From Flavobacteriales bacterium (lineage in GTDB: Bacteria > Bacteroidota > Bacteroidia > Flavobacteriales_F > PHOS-HE28), in assembly GCA_016703005.1 (NCBI GenBank), contig JADJCX010000020.1:1-64000 (forward strand): a stretch of 64,000 nt of DNA, read 5' to 3'. The position numbers and the translations under genes are program-made. The notes beneath the pieces were generated by a model, which worked only from the letters and a program-made list of their open reading frames with translations, searched no databases and was not told the DNA's origin. Shown piece after piece: positions 46,527 to 55,332 of the stretch (position 1 is the stretch's first letter; each line of letters begins with the position of its first letter).

Positions 46527-47548
46527 GCATGCGGTTACTTGTCACAGGTGGTTCAGGGTTCATAGGGACCAACGTCATTGAGCACTTCAAGCAGCGCAAC
46601 ATCCCGCTGTTGAACCTCGATTGGAACAAACCGCTCGATCCCGCGCACAATGTCTTCTGGCGCATGTGCGACATCATGGACAGTGCAACCATGCGCACGC
46701 TCTTCACCGAGTTCCAACCAACACACGTAGTGCATTTGGCAGCCCGCGCCGACACAGACGAGCCGAACGACATCGCCGCCTACCAGCAGAACCACGACGG
46801 CACGAAACGCTCCTTGGAAGTGGTGAAGGAGTTCCCCTCCATCCAGCGCATCATCGTCACCAGCACACAGTTCGTTTGCGAGGCCGGTTACCAGCCCAAG
46901 CACGATCTTGATTTCAAACCCTTCACGCTCTACGGCGAAACGAAGCGGCTCACGGAGATGCACACGCGCGAAGCCGGATTGCAGTGCGCATGGACCATCA
47001 TCCGCCCCACAACGATTTGGGGGCCGTGGAGTTTGCGCTACCGCGATATCATGTTCAAGGTGATGCGCAAAGGCCTGTACTTCCATCCGAGCAAGAAGAA
47101 GGTGGTGCGCAGCTACGGCTATGTAGGCAACGTGGTGTGGCAGATCGAGCAGATGCTGAATGCCCCGTTGGATAAAGTGAACGGCCAAGTGTTCTATGTG
47201 GGCGACCAACCCATGGACCTGCGCTTGTGGGTGGATGCCATCAGCCGGAAGTTGGTGGGCAAACCGGTGCGCTACATCCCCACATGGTTGGTACGCACCA
47301 TCGCCCTCGGCGGCGATGTGTTGAAGTTCCTCCACATTCCGTTCCCCATCACCACCGGGCGTTACCGGAGCATGGTGAGCGATTACATCACACCCATGGA
47401 CAAGACCGTCGCCGCGTTCGGCGAGGCCCCATGGAGCTTGGAGCAAGGTGCCGAGGCCATGGTGCGGTGGTACGACAACGGCAGCGAGCGCATCGTGGCG
47501 CATACCTTGAAGGACGTCCGCATGAAACCCGCCGATCACAAAGGCTGA
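46523..47548 (+). CDS. NAD-dependent sugar epimerase/dehydratase (extended SDR)
   Basis: 341 residues. The N-terminal NAD site is LLVTGGSGFIGTNV, followed by HVVHLAARADT; the catalytic Tyr-x3-Lys is in LYGETKRLTE and a Thr/Ser proton-relay residue in VTSTQFV. RPTTIWGPWS and VRSYGYVGNVV support the extended SDR class acting on NDP-sugars. The product sugar cannot be told. It overlaps the GT4 gene by four bases and the WecG-like gene follows two bases after its stop. Confidence 0.88.
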   Translation: MSMRLLVTGGSGFIGTNVIEHFKQRNIPLLNLDWNKPLDPAHNVFWRMCDIMDSATMRTLFTEFQPTHVVHLAARADTDEPNDIAAYQQNHDGTKRSLEVVKEFPSIQRIIVTSTQFVCEAGYQPKHDLDFKPFTLYGETKRLTEMHTREAGLQCAWTIIRPTTIWGPWSLRYRDIMFKVMRKGLYFHPSKKKVVRSYGYVGNVVWQIEQMLNAPLDKVNGQVFYVGDQPMDLRLWVDAISRKLVGKPVRYIPTWLVRTIALGGDVLKFLHIPFPITTGRYRSMVSDYITPMDKTVAAFGEAPWSLEQGAEAMVRWYDNGSERIVAHTLKDVRMKPADHKG

Positions 47549-47550
47549 AC

Positions 47551-48291
47551 ATGCTGGCGAAACGGCGGGTGATCAACGTGGAGATTTCCATGGGCAGCTT
47601 CGCGGAGCACATACAAGCCATCTGCTCATTGGGCAGCAGGCACCAAAGCAGCTATGTCTGCTGTGTGAATTCACATATGGCCGTTGAAGCAAGGGAACCT
47701 TCCTTCAATGCTGTCGTCAACAAGGCCGATATGGCCACAGCCGATGGTATGCCCATCCTCTACAGCATGCAGTGGCTGGCCAAGGTGAAGCAGGAACGCG
47801 TAGCGGGGAATGATCTGATGCCGGCGCTCTTAGAAGAAGCGGAGCGCAAGGGCCTTGGGGTCTACTTGTACGGCGGCAAACAGGAAGTGCTGGACACGAT
47901 CATCGCGCGAACGGTCAAGGAGCACGCGCGATCACCGATCGTGGGCCATGAGTCGCCTCCGTTCAGGCAGCTCACTTCAGCGGAGATGGATGAAACCGCT
48001 GCGCGCATCAACGCCCTCGGTGCGCACATCATCATGGTGGCCTTGGGCTGCCCGAAGCAGGAACGCTGGATGGCGGCCATGAAAGGCAAAGTCAACGGCG
48101 TGATGCTCGGATTGGGCGGAGCCTTCCTGCTTTACGCAGGTGTGGACAGCCGCGCGCCCAAATGGATGCGCACCCTGAGCTTGGAGTGGCTGTACCGCTT
48201 GGCGCTGGAGCCGCGCCGACTGTGGAAGCGGTACTTCATCACCAATAGCATCTTCCTGTCCATGTTCCTGAAAGCACTTGTGAAAGGATGA
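47551..48291 (+). CDS. WecG/TagA/CpsF family glycosyltransferase
   Basis: 246 residues, GT26 family. CVNSHMAVEAREPSFNAVVNKADMATADGMPILY is the conserved N-terminal region (Asp and Asn of the active site), and HIIMVALGCPKQERWM and GVMLGLGGAFLLYAG the C-terminal one. Such enzymes add the second sugar, often ManNAcA or ManNAc, to an undecaprenyl-diphospho-sugar, which fits a phosphoglycosyl transferase gene next door and wecB further on. Start at the ATG two bases after the epimerase stop. Intact. Confidence 0.92.
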   Translation: MLAKRRVINVEISMGSFAEHIQAICSLGSRHQSSYVCCVNSHMAVEAREPSFNAVVNKADMATADGMPILYSMQWLAKVKQERVAGNDLMPALLEEAERKGLGVYLYGGKQEVLDTIIARTVKEHARSPIVGHESPPFRQLTSAEMDETAARINALGAHIIMVALGCPKQERWMAAMKGKVNGVMLGLGGAFLLYAGVDSRAPKWMRTLSLEWLYRLALEPRRLWKRYFITNSIFLSMFLKALVKG

Positions 48292-48393
48292 TGACCTGAC
48301 AAAACTCCGCTAGTGACCTCGACGCCTCGAATGTGTCCGAAAGGTTCAAACAAGCTCACCCTTCGACGAATCAGCGAATTCTTCCGACGAATG

Positions 48394-48424
48394 TTGACAT
48401 CGCCCACACACCCCTCTACATTCG
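48394..48424 (+). promoter_or_regulatory. promoter of the phosphoglycosyl transferase gene
   Basis: TTG at 48394-48396, a 20-base spacer and TACATTCG at 48417-48424 match the Bacteroidota TTG/TAnnTTTG promoter with one change. The ATG lies 57 bases further on. The 189-base gap before the gene also supports a separate transcript. Confidence 0.55.
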
Positions 48425-48480
48425 CCCCTCGCTCTTCCGAAAGGACCTGACCAAGACCCAACACATTCCTTCAGAAGAAC

Positions 48481-49632
48481 ATGCTCTCCTCCGACGATAA
48501 GCCAGGCCTGGGCGGCGCACCACGCGAACGCTCGATCCTGCAAACCGCCAGCACCGAACTCGGCACTGCGCTGCGCAATGGCCGTAGGCCACTGCTCCAA
48601 GTGCAGAACGGTTTGGTGAAGGTGCTCCAGCTGGACCCGCTTACCGCCGTCAAGGATCTGGTGATCGTGGGCGAAGGCCCAGCTGCTGAGGAGATCCAGC
48701 GCTATTGCGAAGACCAGACCGTGCGCGGCTACCGCTTTCGTGGCTTGTTCAGCGATGTGGAGCCGAAAGGGGAACTGAAGAGCAAGCGCATGGGCACCGT
48801 TGCTGAAGCGCGGAAGTTCATCCTACGCAACCGCATCGACATCGTTTACTGCGCGTTGCCGGGTACCCAACGCAACGAGATCACGGAACTCATGGAGTTC
48901 TGCGAAAGCCATACGATCCGCTTCCGGGTGATCCCCAGCGCCGAGAGCTTCATTCCGGTGGTGAAGACCACCAGCTTGGAGTTCCACGGATCAGTGCCCA
49001 CCGGGGCCCTGCGCCGCGAACCTCTGGATATCGCCCGCAACCGCACGATCAAACGTGCCTTCGATATCGTGTTCTCCTTCTTGGTGATCACGCTGATCTT
49101 CACATGGCTCTTCCCAATCTTGGCGATCATGGTGAAGTTGAGCGGCCGGGGTCCGGTGTTCTTCAAGCAGAAGAGGCTTGGCCGCGACAACCATCCGTTC
49201 GTGTGCTGGAAGTTCCGCAGCATGCGCATGAACGCCGAAGCCAACAGCAAGCAAGCCACCAAGAACGACCCACGTGTTACCCGCGTGGGTGCCTTCCTGC
49301 GGAAGAGCAACTTGGACGAGATGCCGCAGTTCATCAACGTGTTGTTCGGCCAAATGAGCGTTGTGGGGCCCCGCCCCCACCCTGTGCGCCTCAACGATCG
49401 TTACCGCGACATCGTGGACAAATACATGGTGCGCCACTTCGTGCGCCCGGGCATTACCGGCTGGGCACAGGTGAACGGCTATCGTGGCGAAACGAACACC
49501 CCTGAACTGATGGAGAAGCGCATCCAACTGGATGTGTGGTATCTGGAGAACTGGAGCTTCAAGCTGGACTTGAAGTGCGTGCTGAAGACCGTGACCAACA
49601 TGCTGGGCGGCAAGGAGAAATTCGCTTACTGA
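48481..49632 (+). CDS. polyprenyl-phosphate sugar-1-phosphate transferase without the usual N-terminal membrane bundle
   Basis: 383 residues. A CoA-binding-like Rossmann domain (DLVIVGEGPAAEEIQRYC, about residues 58-150) precedes the bacterial sugar transferase domain: membrane re-entrant helix RAFDIVFSFLVITLIFTWLFPILA, VFFKQKRLGRDNHPFVCWKFRSM, LRKSNLDEMPQF, VVGPRPHPV and GITGWAQVNGYRG. It starts the repeat unit by loading sugar-1-phosphate onto undecaprenyl phosphate. WcaJ-like relatives are about 460 residues with four helices before the Rossmann domain; here these are missing and an in-frame stop sits about 35 bases before the ATG, so the short form looks real. Confidence 0.9.
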   Translation: MLSSDDKPGLGGAPRERSILQTASTELGTALRNGRRPLLQVQNGLVKVLQLDPLTAVKDLVIVGEGPAAEEIQRYCEDQTVRGYRFRGLFSDVEPKGELKSKRMGTVAEARKFILRNRIDIVYCALPGTQRNEITELMEFCESHTIRFRVIPSAESFIPVVKTTSLEFHGSVPTGALRREPLDIARNRTIKRAFDIVFSFLVITLIFTWLFPILAIMVKLSGRGPVFFKQKRLGRDNHPFVCWKFRSMRMNAEANSKQATKNDPRVTRVGAFLRKSNLDEMPQFINVLFGQMSVVGPRPHPVRLNDRYRDIVDKYMVRHFVRPGITGWAQVNGYRGETNTPELMEKRIQLDVWYLENWSFKLDLKCVLKTVTNMLGGKEKFAY

Positions 49633-49658
49633 ACGATTTTCGGACAGTGGTTAAGGAG

Positions 49659-49686
49659 AGTCCCGGGCAACCGGGACTTTTCTTTT
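49659..49686 (+). terminator. intrinsic terminator of the exopolysaccharide locus
   Basis: AGTCCCGG (49659-49666), loop GCAA, CCGGGACT (49671-49678), then TTTCTTTT. A textbook stem with a GNRA-type loop and T tract, 27 bases after the transferase stop. Confidence 0.85.
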
Positions 49687-49717
49687 GAAGCCAGTTCCGC
49701 CGTTATCGGGCGAGGCC

Positions 49718-49725
49718 TATATTCG
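49718..49725 (+). promoter_or_regulatory. promoter -7 box of rpsT
   Basis: TATATTCG, followed by CGGCCC, 24 bases before the rpsT ATG. The -33 element is weak (TTC near 49695 at a 20-base spacing). The same extended sequence precedes the helicase leader and rpmH. Confidence 0.5.
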
Positions 49726-49748
49726 CGGCCCATTTCGATAGAACGGCC

Positions 49749-50003
49749 ATGGCCAACCACAAGTCAGCCCTCAAGCGCGTACGCCAGACGGAAACCCGTA
49801 ACGAACGCAACCGCTACCAGCACAAGACCACCCGTAACGCTGTCCGCGACCTGCGCGCATCTACGGACAAGAAGGCCGCAGCCAAGCTGTTGCCCGAGGT
49901 GAGCAGCATGTTGGATAAGCTGGCCAAGACCAGCGTTATCCACAAGAACAAGGCGGCCAACCTCAAGAGCAGCCTTACCAAGCACGTCGCCAGCCTGAAG
50001 TAA
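49749..50003 (+). CDS. rpsT: 30S ribosomal protein S20
   Basis: 84 residues, highly basic, with the family start MANHKSALKRVRQTETRNERNR and conserved NRYQHKTTRNAVRDLRA, then a helical C-terminal half (SMLDKLAKTSVIHKNKAANLKSSL). S20 binds 16S rRNA early in assembly of the small subunit. It is a single-gene transcript between a terminator upstream, its own promoter box and a terminator downstream. Confidence 0.97.
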   Translation: MANHKSALKRVRQTETRNERNRYQHKTTRNAVRDLRASTDKKAAAKLLPEVSSMLDKLAKTSVIHKNKAANLKSSLTKHVASLK

Positions 50004-50024
50004 GCCCGCACAACTTTCCCATCG

Positions 50025-50054
50025 AACAGGTCCTCCGCAACGGGGACCTGTTTC
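50025..50054 (+). terminator. terminator of rpsT
   Basis: AACAGGTCC (50025-50033) and GGACCTGTT (50044-50052) form a perfect nine-base stem with a ten-base loop, followed by TTCATTT. It lies 22 bases after the rpsT stop. Confidence 0.75.
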
Positions 50055-50090
50055 ATTTGCAGCCTACCCGGCCCTTCCTGATCGCCCCGC

Positions 50091-50795
50091 ATGGACTCCG
50101 AGCAAGAGAACTTCCGCCCCACCATTCGCGAATGGGCCAAAGACGATCGCCCGCGCGAACGGCTGATGGCACAAGGACCCCAAGCGCTGAGCGATGCCGA
50201 ACTGCTGGCCATCCTGATCCGGACCGGCACACCCAAGATGAACGCCCTCGAAATGGGTCGTGAGATCCTTCGCGCAGGCGGGAACGACCTTGGGCGCCTC
50301 GGGCGCATGAGCGTGGCCGACCTGATGAAGACCCACGGCATGGGTGAAGCGAAGGCCATTACGATCGCCGCCGCTTTGGAGCTTGGGCGGCGCAGGCGCG
50401 AGCAAGCCGGTCCGGAACGCCGAATGATCGCAAGTAGCAAGGATGCCTATGAGGAACTCAGGCCGGTAATGGCCGATCTTGCGAATGAGCAGTTCTGGCT
50501 GTTGATCCTGGACCGCGGGAACCGCATCACCGACAAGTGCATGGTGAGCGACGGTGGCATGCACGGGACAGTCGCCGATCCCAAGCGCATTTTCAAGGAA
50601 GCCCTGGATCGCCGGGCCGCGAGCATCGTGCTCTCGCACAATCACCCCAGCGGTCAGCTTCGCCCGAGCTCCGAGGACATCGCCCTTACCAAGAAACTTG
50701 TGGAAGGTGCCAGACTACTGGACATCACCGTGCAGGACCACTTGATCGTGACGGAGACCGGCTACTTCAGTTTCGCGGACAACGGTATGCTCTAA
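50091..50795 (+). CDS. radC: RadC family JAMM/MPN protein
   Basis: 234 residues. N-terminal helix-hairpin-helix part (LSDAELLAILIRTG, HGMGEAKAITIAAALELG) and C-terminal JAB1/MPN metal site with SHNHPSGQLRPSSEDIALT (H-x-H-x7-S-x2-D). The family was once named for DNA repair, but the true role is unsettled. Length and motifs are complete. It is followed three bases later by wecB; its ATG sits 37 bases after the rpsT terminator stem. Confidence 0.95.
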   Translation: MDSEQENFRPTIREWAKDDRPRERLMAQGPQALSDAELLAILIRTGTPKMNALEMGREILRAGGNDLGRLGRMSVADLMKTHGMGEAKAITIAAALELGRRRREQAGPERRMIASSKDAYEELRPVMADLANEQFWLLILDRGNRITDKCMVSDGGMHGTVADPKRIFKEALDRRAASIVLSHNHPSGQLRPSSEDIALTKKLVEGARLLDITVQDHLIVTETGYFSFADNGML

Positions 50796-50798
50796 CCT

Positions 50799-51957
50799 AT
50801 GGCAGCTGCGATCAAACTACTGACGGTTGTCGGGGCGCGGCCCCAGATCATCAAGGCTGCTGCTATCAGCAGGGCCATTGCGAACAGTTTTGTCGGCGCC
50901 ATCGGCGAAACGATCCCTACATACCGGGCAGCACTACGACGACAATATGAGCGAGGTCTTCTTCCGGGAACTGGGCATTCCCGGAGCCGACGTGCAGCTT
51001 AACGCGGGGTCGGGCGGCCACGGCGCCCAAACCGCCCGTATGATCGACGGCGTCGAAGCGCAGTTGCTCAAGTACAGGCCCGATGTGGTGCTGCTTTACG
51101 GCGATACCAACAGCACTCTCGCCGGTGCCGTGGCCGCTGCCAAGCTGCACATACCCGTTGCCCATTTGGAGGCTGGTCTTCGGTCCTGGAACAAAGCGAT
51201 GCCCGAGGAGATCAATCGGATCACGTGCGACCACTGCAGCACTTGGCTGTTCTGTCCGACGGAAACCGCCGTGAAGAATCTGGAGCGCGAAGGCATCGTT
51301 CATCACGGCACGGCGAAGCCGAACATCAATGCCCCAGCCGTCCACATGGTCGGCGATGTGATGTTCGACAACAGCATGCATTTCGCGGATCTCGCTAGTA
51401 AGCAGAGCAGTGTCCTTGGCGATCTTGGATTAACGAAGGATGGCTTCGCCCAGGCCACGATCCATCGCGACCACAACACCGATGTGCCCGAGCACATGAA
51501 CGCGATCTTCCAAGCCCTGCTCTCCGTGGCGGAAAAGCACCAGCTACCCTTGGTGCTACCAGTGCATCCCCGCTTGCGCAAGTGCATGGACTCCGTGCTG
51601 GACCCCAACTTGCGGACGGCGGTTGAGGGGTCGAAGCGTATGCACTTGATCCCACCTGTAGGCTTCCTCGACATGATCGAACTGGAGCGCAATGCCCGGT
51701 TGGTATTTACCGACAGCGGCGGCGTGCAGAAAGAAGCCTTCTTCTTCAACAAACCCTGTGTGATCCTCCGGCCCGAAACGGAATGGGTGGAATTGGTGGA
51801 GCACGGCCATGCCGTCCTCGCTGGGGCCGATGCCAACTGGATCGCCGCAGCTACGGACCGGTTCCTCAGCCAAGGAATACCAGCCAGCCCGCCGCTCTTC
51901 GGCGATGGTCGTGCCGCACAGCGTGTGTGCGAAGTGTTGGTGAAGGACCTTGGTTGA
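50799..51957 (+). CDS. wecB: UDP-N-acetylglucosamine 2-epimerase, non-hydrolysing (one frameshift)
   Basis: The start KLLTVVGARPQIIKAAAISRAI is the family N-terminus. The frame breaks near 50920 and resumes with LHTGQHYDDNMSEVFFRELGI, the second conserved block; the rest is intact (LLYGDTNSTLAGAVAAAKL, VAHLEAGLRSWNKAMPEEINR, VGDVMFDN, TDSGGVQKEAFFFNKPCVILR). About 385 residues when repaired. The reaction interconverts UDP-GlcNAc and UDP-ManNAc. It may supply the WecG-like transferase at 47551 or a nonulosonate precursor. Confidence 0.92.
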
Positions 51958-51988
51958 TGCACGACCGTGGCGCGGGGCATCGTTAACA

Positions 51989-53314
51989 TTGTCCGAGCCC
52001 CCGCATTTGCAACCCGTCTTCGTCCATATCGAGCAGTCATCGCCTCGGGCGCGTTATATCATCGGCCATGTGCTGGAGCGCATGTTGGGCTGGAGTGTAG
52101 AGTGGGTCGATGATCAGGAAACACTTCGTGCAACGGACGGTTTGCGGCTCCTCTATGGGACGGCTGAACTATCGGACGTCTTCCGTGTGCATCCCGAAGG
52201 ACTTCTTCACGAAACACACCTGCGCTCGGTCGACCCGCAAGTGACCCGCGTACCCGGCCAGCATGCCCTCTTCCCGACTGCTACAGGCGATACAGCATTC
52301 GACGTTTTCGCCGCCGCTTTCTGGATGCTATCGCGCATGGAAGAGCACGCCATCGACGCGACCGACGAACACGGCCGTGTCAGAACGAACGATCTCTTTG
52401 CTGCGCGGCACGGCTTTCTCGATGTGCCTGTTGTTGACGAGTGGGCACTTTGGTTCGCGCGCTCTTGGCGCGAGCGCGACGAACGTGTTCCATTGCCCAA
52501 CAGGAAGTACAGCCACGTCTTCACGATGGATGTGGACAATGGATTCGCCTATCTCGGCCGGTCGTGGTGGCGTGTGGCCGGTGCGCATGCACGAGCAATG
52601 TTGGAGAACCGCACCGGTGAAATGAAGGCACGTCGTGACGTACTTTCCGGAAAGTCGCCGGATCCGTTCGACGTATACGGAGAGACCGGCCGATGGACCG
52701 AAGGCCTTGCCGATCGACGGATCGTTTTCTGGTTGATCAGTGAACGGGGCGAACATGACCACGCCGTGCCGACAGCCTTCCCCCTACTGGCCCAGCGCAT
52801 CAAGGAAACGTCGCATTGGGCAGAGATAGGCATTCATCCGTCATACGATAGTCTCACTGATCCGGCATTGATCGAACAGCAGCGCATACAGCTCGCGGCC
52901 GTTCGGGAAGCACCGGTGGACCTTTCGCGGCAGCATTTCCTGCGCATACACAAAGGAGCGCCGTACCCCCACTTGCAGCGGTTGGGTTTCCGCGAGGACC
53001 ATAGCATGGGGCTGCATGACGAGCTGGGCTTCCGCGCGGGTACCTGCACACCTTTCACCTGGTACGATCTGAAGAACGACCAACCCACCGACCTTGAGAT
53101 CTGGCCACACACGGTGATGGACAATACGCTCCGCAACAAACTGAAGCTCACACCTGCGGAAGGTGTGCAAGCGGCGAAATGGATAGTGGACAAAGTGCGG
53201 GCAGTCCAAGGCACGTTCATCGGCTTATGGCACGAGAGCTTCCTAAGCGACCACCTGGAAGCGAAGGGCTGGCGCGATGCGATCAAAGAGATCACGCAAT
53301 ACGCGAAGCCATGA
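51989..53314 (+). CDS. polysaccharide deacetylase-like protein with DUF7033-type N-terminus
   Basis: About 441 residues. The N-terminal 120 or so residues (YIIGHVLERMLGWSVEWV, GEAFWMLSRMEE-like block at FAAAFWMLSRMEEHA) match a Bacteroidota-specific domain that precedes a deacetylase barrel. The barrel shows FTMDVDNGF (Asp metal residues), EIGIHPSYDS, QHFLRIHKGAPY, GFRAGTCTPF and GLWHESFLS. It probably removes acetyl groups from a glycan, but not all catalytic residues are sure. No ATG fits; TTG 51989 is the best guess and TTG 51950 would overlap wecB. The stop overlaps the next ATG. Confidence 0.75.
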   Translation: MSEPPHLQPVFVHIEQSSPRARYIIGHVLERMLGWSVEWVDDQETLRATDGLRLLYGTAELSDVFRVHPEGLLHETHLRSVDPQVTRVPGQHALFPTATGDTAFDVFAAAFWMLSRMEEHAIDATDEHGRVRTNDLFAARHGFLDVPVVDEWALWFARSWRERDERVPLPNRKYSHVFTMDVDNGFAYLGRSWWRVAGAHARAMLENRTGEMKARRDVLSGKSPDPFDVYGETGRWTEGLADRRIVFWLISERGEHDHAVPTAFPLLAQRIKETSHWAEIGIHPSYDSLTDPALIEQQRIQLAAVREAPVDLSRQHFLRIHKGAPYPHLQRLGFREDHSMGLHDELGFRAGTCTPFTWYDLKNDQPTDLEIWPHTVMDNTLRNKLKLTPAEGVQAAKWIVDKVRAVQGTFIGLWHESFLSDHLEAKGWRDAIKEITQYAKP

Positions 53315-54227
53315 TCCGCTATGTGCGCCATGCGGATATCGATAAGGCGGAATGGGACCGCAAGCTGCTTGCATGCCCGAACAAACTGTGGTACGCCTTG
53401 AGCCATGTGCTCGATGTGGCCAGTCCCGGATGGGAAGCACTGGTGGATGATGCGAACGGCGCCATGATGCCCTTGACCTGGCGCAGGAAATTCGGCTTTC
53501 GCTATCTCTTTCAACCTTTCGGACTTCAGCAGTTGGGTGTGTTCTCAATGCAACCGATCACCACAGGGATCTCGTCGTCGTTCCTCTCAGCAGTACCAAA
53601 GCACTTCCGCTTGGCGGAGATATCTGTCAACCAAGGCATGCCCGCAACGCAAGTAAGTGGCTGGACTTCCACCGAACATCCTGACAGCATTCTTGACCTG
53701 TCCGGGGGCATCAAGAACGTGCGCGCGAACTATTCCAAGGGCCATGAACGCAATGTGTTGAAGGCCGGGAACACTTGACGTCACGAACACATTCCATGGA
53801 CCCCCGGTCCTTTTCGGATCTTTTCATCCGTACCACGGCGGAGCGTTTCAAGGGCATCGATGCGCACGGACTGCGCAGCATGGCATCCTTGCTACAAGCA
53901 GGAAACGACCACGGCGAGGTGGACATCATCGGCATCCGCGACGAACAGGGCGAATGGAGGGCTGGCGCGGCGTTCGTGCATTGGCAAGGGCGTACCGTCC
54001 TGCTGAAAAGCGCCAGTGATGACAAGGGCCGCAGCTTGAACGCCATGTTCCATTTGGTCGACGTGGGGCTGGAGCACGCTTGCTCCGTTTCGGCACTGAT
54101 GGACTTTGCGGGCAGCGAACACCAAGGCACCGCGCGGTTCTACGAAGGCTTCGGGGCAAAGCCCACGGTATATTTACGCCTGAGCAAGAACGATCTCCCG
54201 TTCTGGCTCAAGCCCTTCAAGCGCTGA
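53311..54227 (+). CDS. FemAB/GNAT-like acyltransferase (one frameshift)
   Basis: Two adjoining frames make one protein of about 305 residues. The first part has LACPNKLWYALSHVLDVASPGWEALV, RRKFGFRYLFQPFGLQQLGVFS and NYSKGHERNVLKAG; after a break near 53770 the second reads DPRSFSDLFIRTTAERFKGID and ends with a GNAT-like region MDFAGSEHQGTARFYEGFGAKPTVYLRL. FemAB-like enzymes in Bacteroidota usually sit in glycan or lipid loci and transfer acyl or aminoacyl groups; the substrate is unknown. The ATG overlaps the deacetylase stop, and upp starts four bases after its end. Confidence 0.75.
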
Positions 54228-54231
54228 ACCC

Positions 54232-54882
54232 ATGGTGGTGGAACTTTCACGGACGAACAGTATTGCGAACCACTTCCTGGCCGAGCTACGCGATGAGCAT
54301 GTGCAGAAGGACAGCATGCGATTCCGCCGCAATTTGGAACGCATTGGCGAGTGCATCGCACTCGAGTTGAGCAAGACCTTGGACTTCGAAGAACGTGAAG
54401 TGACGTCACCGCTGGGCGTGGCACGCACAACGTTGTTGACTGAACAACCCGTGATCGCAACGATCCTGCGCGCCGGCTTACCGCTGCATCAAGGCATGCT
54501 CAACTACTTCGACCGCGCAGACAGTGCGTTCATCAGCGCTTACCGCAAACACCGGAAGGGCGAGGATGGTTTCGATGTTGAAGTGGAATACCTCAGCAGC
54601 CCGTCCATCGAAGGGCGTACGTTGATCATTGCCGACCCGATGCTCGCAACCGGTCGCAGCATGTTGCTGGTGTACCGTGCCTTGCTCCGTTTGGGAAAAC
54701 CGAAGGCACTACACATTGTTTCAGCCATTGCCAGTGCAGAGGGCATGGAGTACTTGAAAGCGCATATGCCCGCTGGAACGCATCACTGGACCGGTGCCGT
54801 GGATGAGGAAATGACAGCCCAAGCCTACATCGTTCCCGGCCTGGGCGATGCCGGTGACCTGGCCTACGGCACCAAGCTCTGA
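54232..54882 (+). CDS. upp: uracil phosphoribosyltransferase
   Basis: 216 residues. The PRPP-binding loop is LIIADPMLATGRSML, preceded by ATILRAGLPLHQGMLNYF; the C-terminus AYIVPGLGDAGDLAYGTKL is the uracil-binding end of the family. It converts uracil and PRPP to UMP in pyrimidine salvage. The form LATGRS replaces the more usual LATGGS, a mild variation. Length is normal. It shares the plus-strand run with the acyltransferase before and a small membrane protein after. Confidence 0.95.
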   Translation: MVVELSRTNSIANHFLAELRDEHVQKDSMRFRRNLERIGECIALELSKTLDFEEREVTSPLGVARTTLLTEQPVIATILRAGLPLHQGMLNYFDRADSAFISAYRKHRKGEDGFDVEVEYLSSPSIEGRTLIIADPMLATGRSMLLVYRALLRLGKPKALHIVSAIASAEGMEYLKAHMPAGTHHWTGAVDEEMTAQAYIVPGLGDAGDLAYGTKL

Positions 54883-54888
54883 TCCGCC

Positions 54889-55332
54889 ATGCTCAACGTT
54901 GGCGAGATTCTGTTGGTGATCGGTAGCGGTATGGTGAAGTTCCTGTTCGCGCCGTGGATCGCGTACATGCTTGATGGCAAGTTCGGTGGCGCCGTGCTCT
55001 GGTCTTTCGTTGGCGGTTGCTTGGGCACGCTGGTGTTCTACCGCATCAGTGCCTGGCTGATGGAACGCGCACGATTGCGGGCAGTGCGGAAGCAGCTTGC
55101 CTCGGGCATCCGCAACAAGGTGTTCACACGCTTCAACAAATTCGTTGTGCGCATGAAACGCGGGCATGGGCTGCTCGGTATTGTGGCCGTGCTGCCCTTC
55201 ATCTCCATTCCGGTGGGCTCCGTTCTGGCGGCCAAGTACTTCAAGCACGATCGGCGTACGATACCCGCATTGATCGGTTCCGTGGCCGTTTGGAGCGTTC
55301 TCTTGAGCGTATTCTGGAGGATCGGTCAGTGA
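54889..55332 (+). CDS. small multi-pass membrane protein, unknown function
   Basis: 147 residues with about three or four hydrophobic helices (ILLVIGSGMVKFLFAPWIAYML, VLWSFVGGCLGTLVFYRISAWL, LLGIVAVLPFISIPVGSVLAA, IGSVAVWSVLLSVFW) and a basic cytoplasmic loop (ERARLRAVRKQL). The shape recalls small SNARE-associated/DedA-like helices but no family can be named. It is translationally coupled to the HAD gene (stop and start overlap as TGATG). Confidence 0.65.
   Translation: MLNVGEILLVIGSGMVKFLFAPWIAYMLDGKFGGAVLWSFVGGCLGTLVFYRISAWLMERARLRAVRKQLASGIRNKVFTRFNKFVVRMKRGHGLLGIVAVLPFISIPVGSVLAAKYFKHDRRTIPALIGSVAVWSVLLSVFWRIGQ

Noticed and set aside
50091..50795. RadC as a sign of an anti-restriction island or mobile element
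   Set aside because: It is a chromosomal-type RadC with HhH and MPN parts beside rpsT and wecB; no integrase, repeats or phage genes are near.
53775..54227. The C-terminal acyltransferase fragment as an independent gene with its own start
   Set aside because: It begins in the middle of a FemAB-like fold and the preceding fragment ends in the typical NYSKGHERNV helix; one gene with a base error explains both.
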